Assembly (NCBI GenBank): GCA_947471035.1
Contig: CANIWJ010000036.1
Span: forward strand, 1-32,858
Source: Verrucomicrobiota bacterium
GTDB lineage: Bacteria > Verrucomicrobiota > Verrucomicrobiia > Opitutales > Opitutaceae
Length of the DNA stretch: 32,858 nt
Direction: 5' to 3'
Position 1 is the first letter of the stretch. Each line of letters begins with the position of its first letter. Of the stretch, positions 32,485-32,858 are shown one piece after another. The position numbers were made by a program, and so were the translations under genes. The notes below the pieces were generated by a model. The model saw nothing but the letters and a program-made list of their open reading frames with translations, ran no database searches and was not told where the DNA came from.

Positions 32485-32858
32485 CTACCCGGACGTGCGC
32501 AGCGAGAACCCGGCTCGGGCGACGATGCGCCCGTTTATCTGCAACTCCAACTCATGCCTTCCGGCGTGATGACGGCGGGTGCTGAAATCACGAATGAGTT
32601 GGCGCTTGGTCAGCGTTATCGACTCCCCGGGGCCGAGGGTGAGTGTTTTCCACTTAAATACTTTGGCCGAGGCACGACCTGAGGCGCGGGCGTAATGCAC
32701 CACGTAATCGACGATCAGTTCCTGAGGGCGACGCGCCTCCGAAACCAGTGTGGCGGACAGGGTGAGTTTCTCGCCGAGACGCAGCCGTGCGGGTGATGCG
32801 GTGAAGTCGGCCGTTAAACGCGGCTTTTCACCCGCGCCGAACAGGGCAAGGGCGCGAG
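32485..32858 (-). CDS. DNA alkylation repair protein, C-terminal part (cut by window end)
   Basis: The frame is open to the end of the window, so only the last 124 or so residues are seen. They contain LRLGEKLTLSATLVSE, QELIVDYVVHYARASG, SAKVFKWKTLTLGPGES, LTKRQLIRDFSTRRHHAG and HELELQINGRIVARAGFSL. This matches from memory the beta-sandwich C-terminal domain that follows AlkD/HEAT-type DNA glycosylase repeats in many bacterial DNA alkylation repair proteins, which excise alkylated bases such as 3-methyladenine. The HEAT-repeat part lies outside the window. The next downstream gene on the strand is the small hypothetical protein. Confidence 0.85.
   Translation of the reverse strand, partial: RALALFGAGEKPRLTADFTASPARLRLGEKLTLSATLVSEARRPQELIVDYVVHYARASGRASAKVFKWKTLTLGPGESITLTKRQLIRDFSTRRHHAGRHELELQINGRIVARAGFSLRTSG

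Overview
This GC-rich window looks like chromosomal DNA from a PVC-superphylum bacterium, most likely Verrucomicrobiota of the Opitutaceae type. The pointers are a giant tandem UvrA (the doubled form known from Chlamydia and relatives), a McsA-McsB-ClpC operon, a CBS/DRTGG-type family II pyrophosphatase, and starts that almost all lack a Shine-Dalgarno sequence. The taxonomic call is inference. Gene density is high and no gene-free stretch exceeds 300 bases. I see no prophage, transposase or CRISPR array; most genes are housekeeping.

Layout. 1-4242: end of an EttA-type ABC-F ATPase, an orphan MalK/UgpC-type ATPase, a lipoprotein MsrA, a small membrane protein on the minus strand and a DeoR-type regulator. 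4308-10274: a 1988-residue UvrA with two complete UvrA units (four ABC modules). 10372-14343: tRNA-Arg(TCT), an OsmC-like protein, argininosuccinate lyase and the acetolactate synthase large subunit. 14344-14570: an intergenic region with two palindromic repeat elements. 14571-17617 (minus): inositol-monophosphatase-like, RluD-like, PIN/TRAM membrane protein and a 49-residue membrane protein. 17629-18048: EVE-domain protein. 18133-22382 (minus): mcsA-mcsB-clpC, ended by a clear terminator. 22631-23497 (minus): branched-chain aminotransferase. 23603-24343: a pilin-like protein of lower GC with its own terminator. 24454-26196: pyrophosphatase. 26257-27861 (minus): GspA/GspB-like pair. 27983-28270: FtsB-like. 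28278-29621 (minus): nucleoside transporter. 29680-31977: gamma-carbonic-anhydrase-like protein, hexapeptide-repeat protein and esterase. 32135-32858 (minus): a small hypothetical protein and the end of a DNA alkylation repair protein.

How genes work together. McsA/McsB mark proteins with phospho-arginine for ClpC (with a ClpP outside the window). The ilvB and ilvE genes belong to branched-chain amino acid synthesis. The GspA/GspB pair and the pilin-like protein suggest a type II secretion or type IV pilus-like machine encoded elsewhere.

The most striking signal is inside uvrA. The linkers between conserved motifs carry in-frame arrays of degenerate 7-bp repeats, mostly five units (35 bp), of two sequence families. 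They are joined by an 18-bp-arm perfect hairpin and by a palindrome that recurs once more, in the intergenic region at 14.5 kb. The gene looks like a landing pad for short repeats that are tolerated in surface loops.
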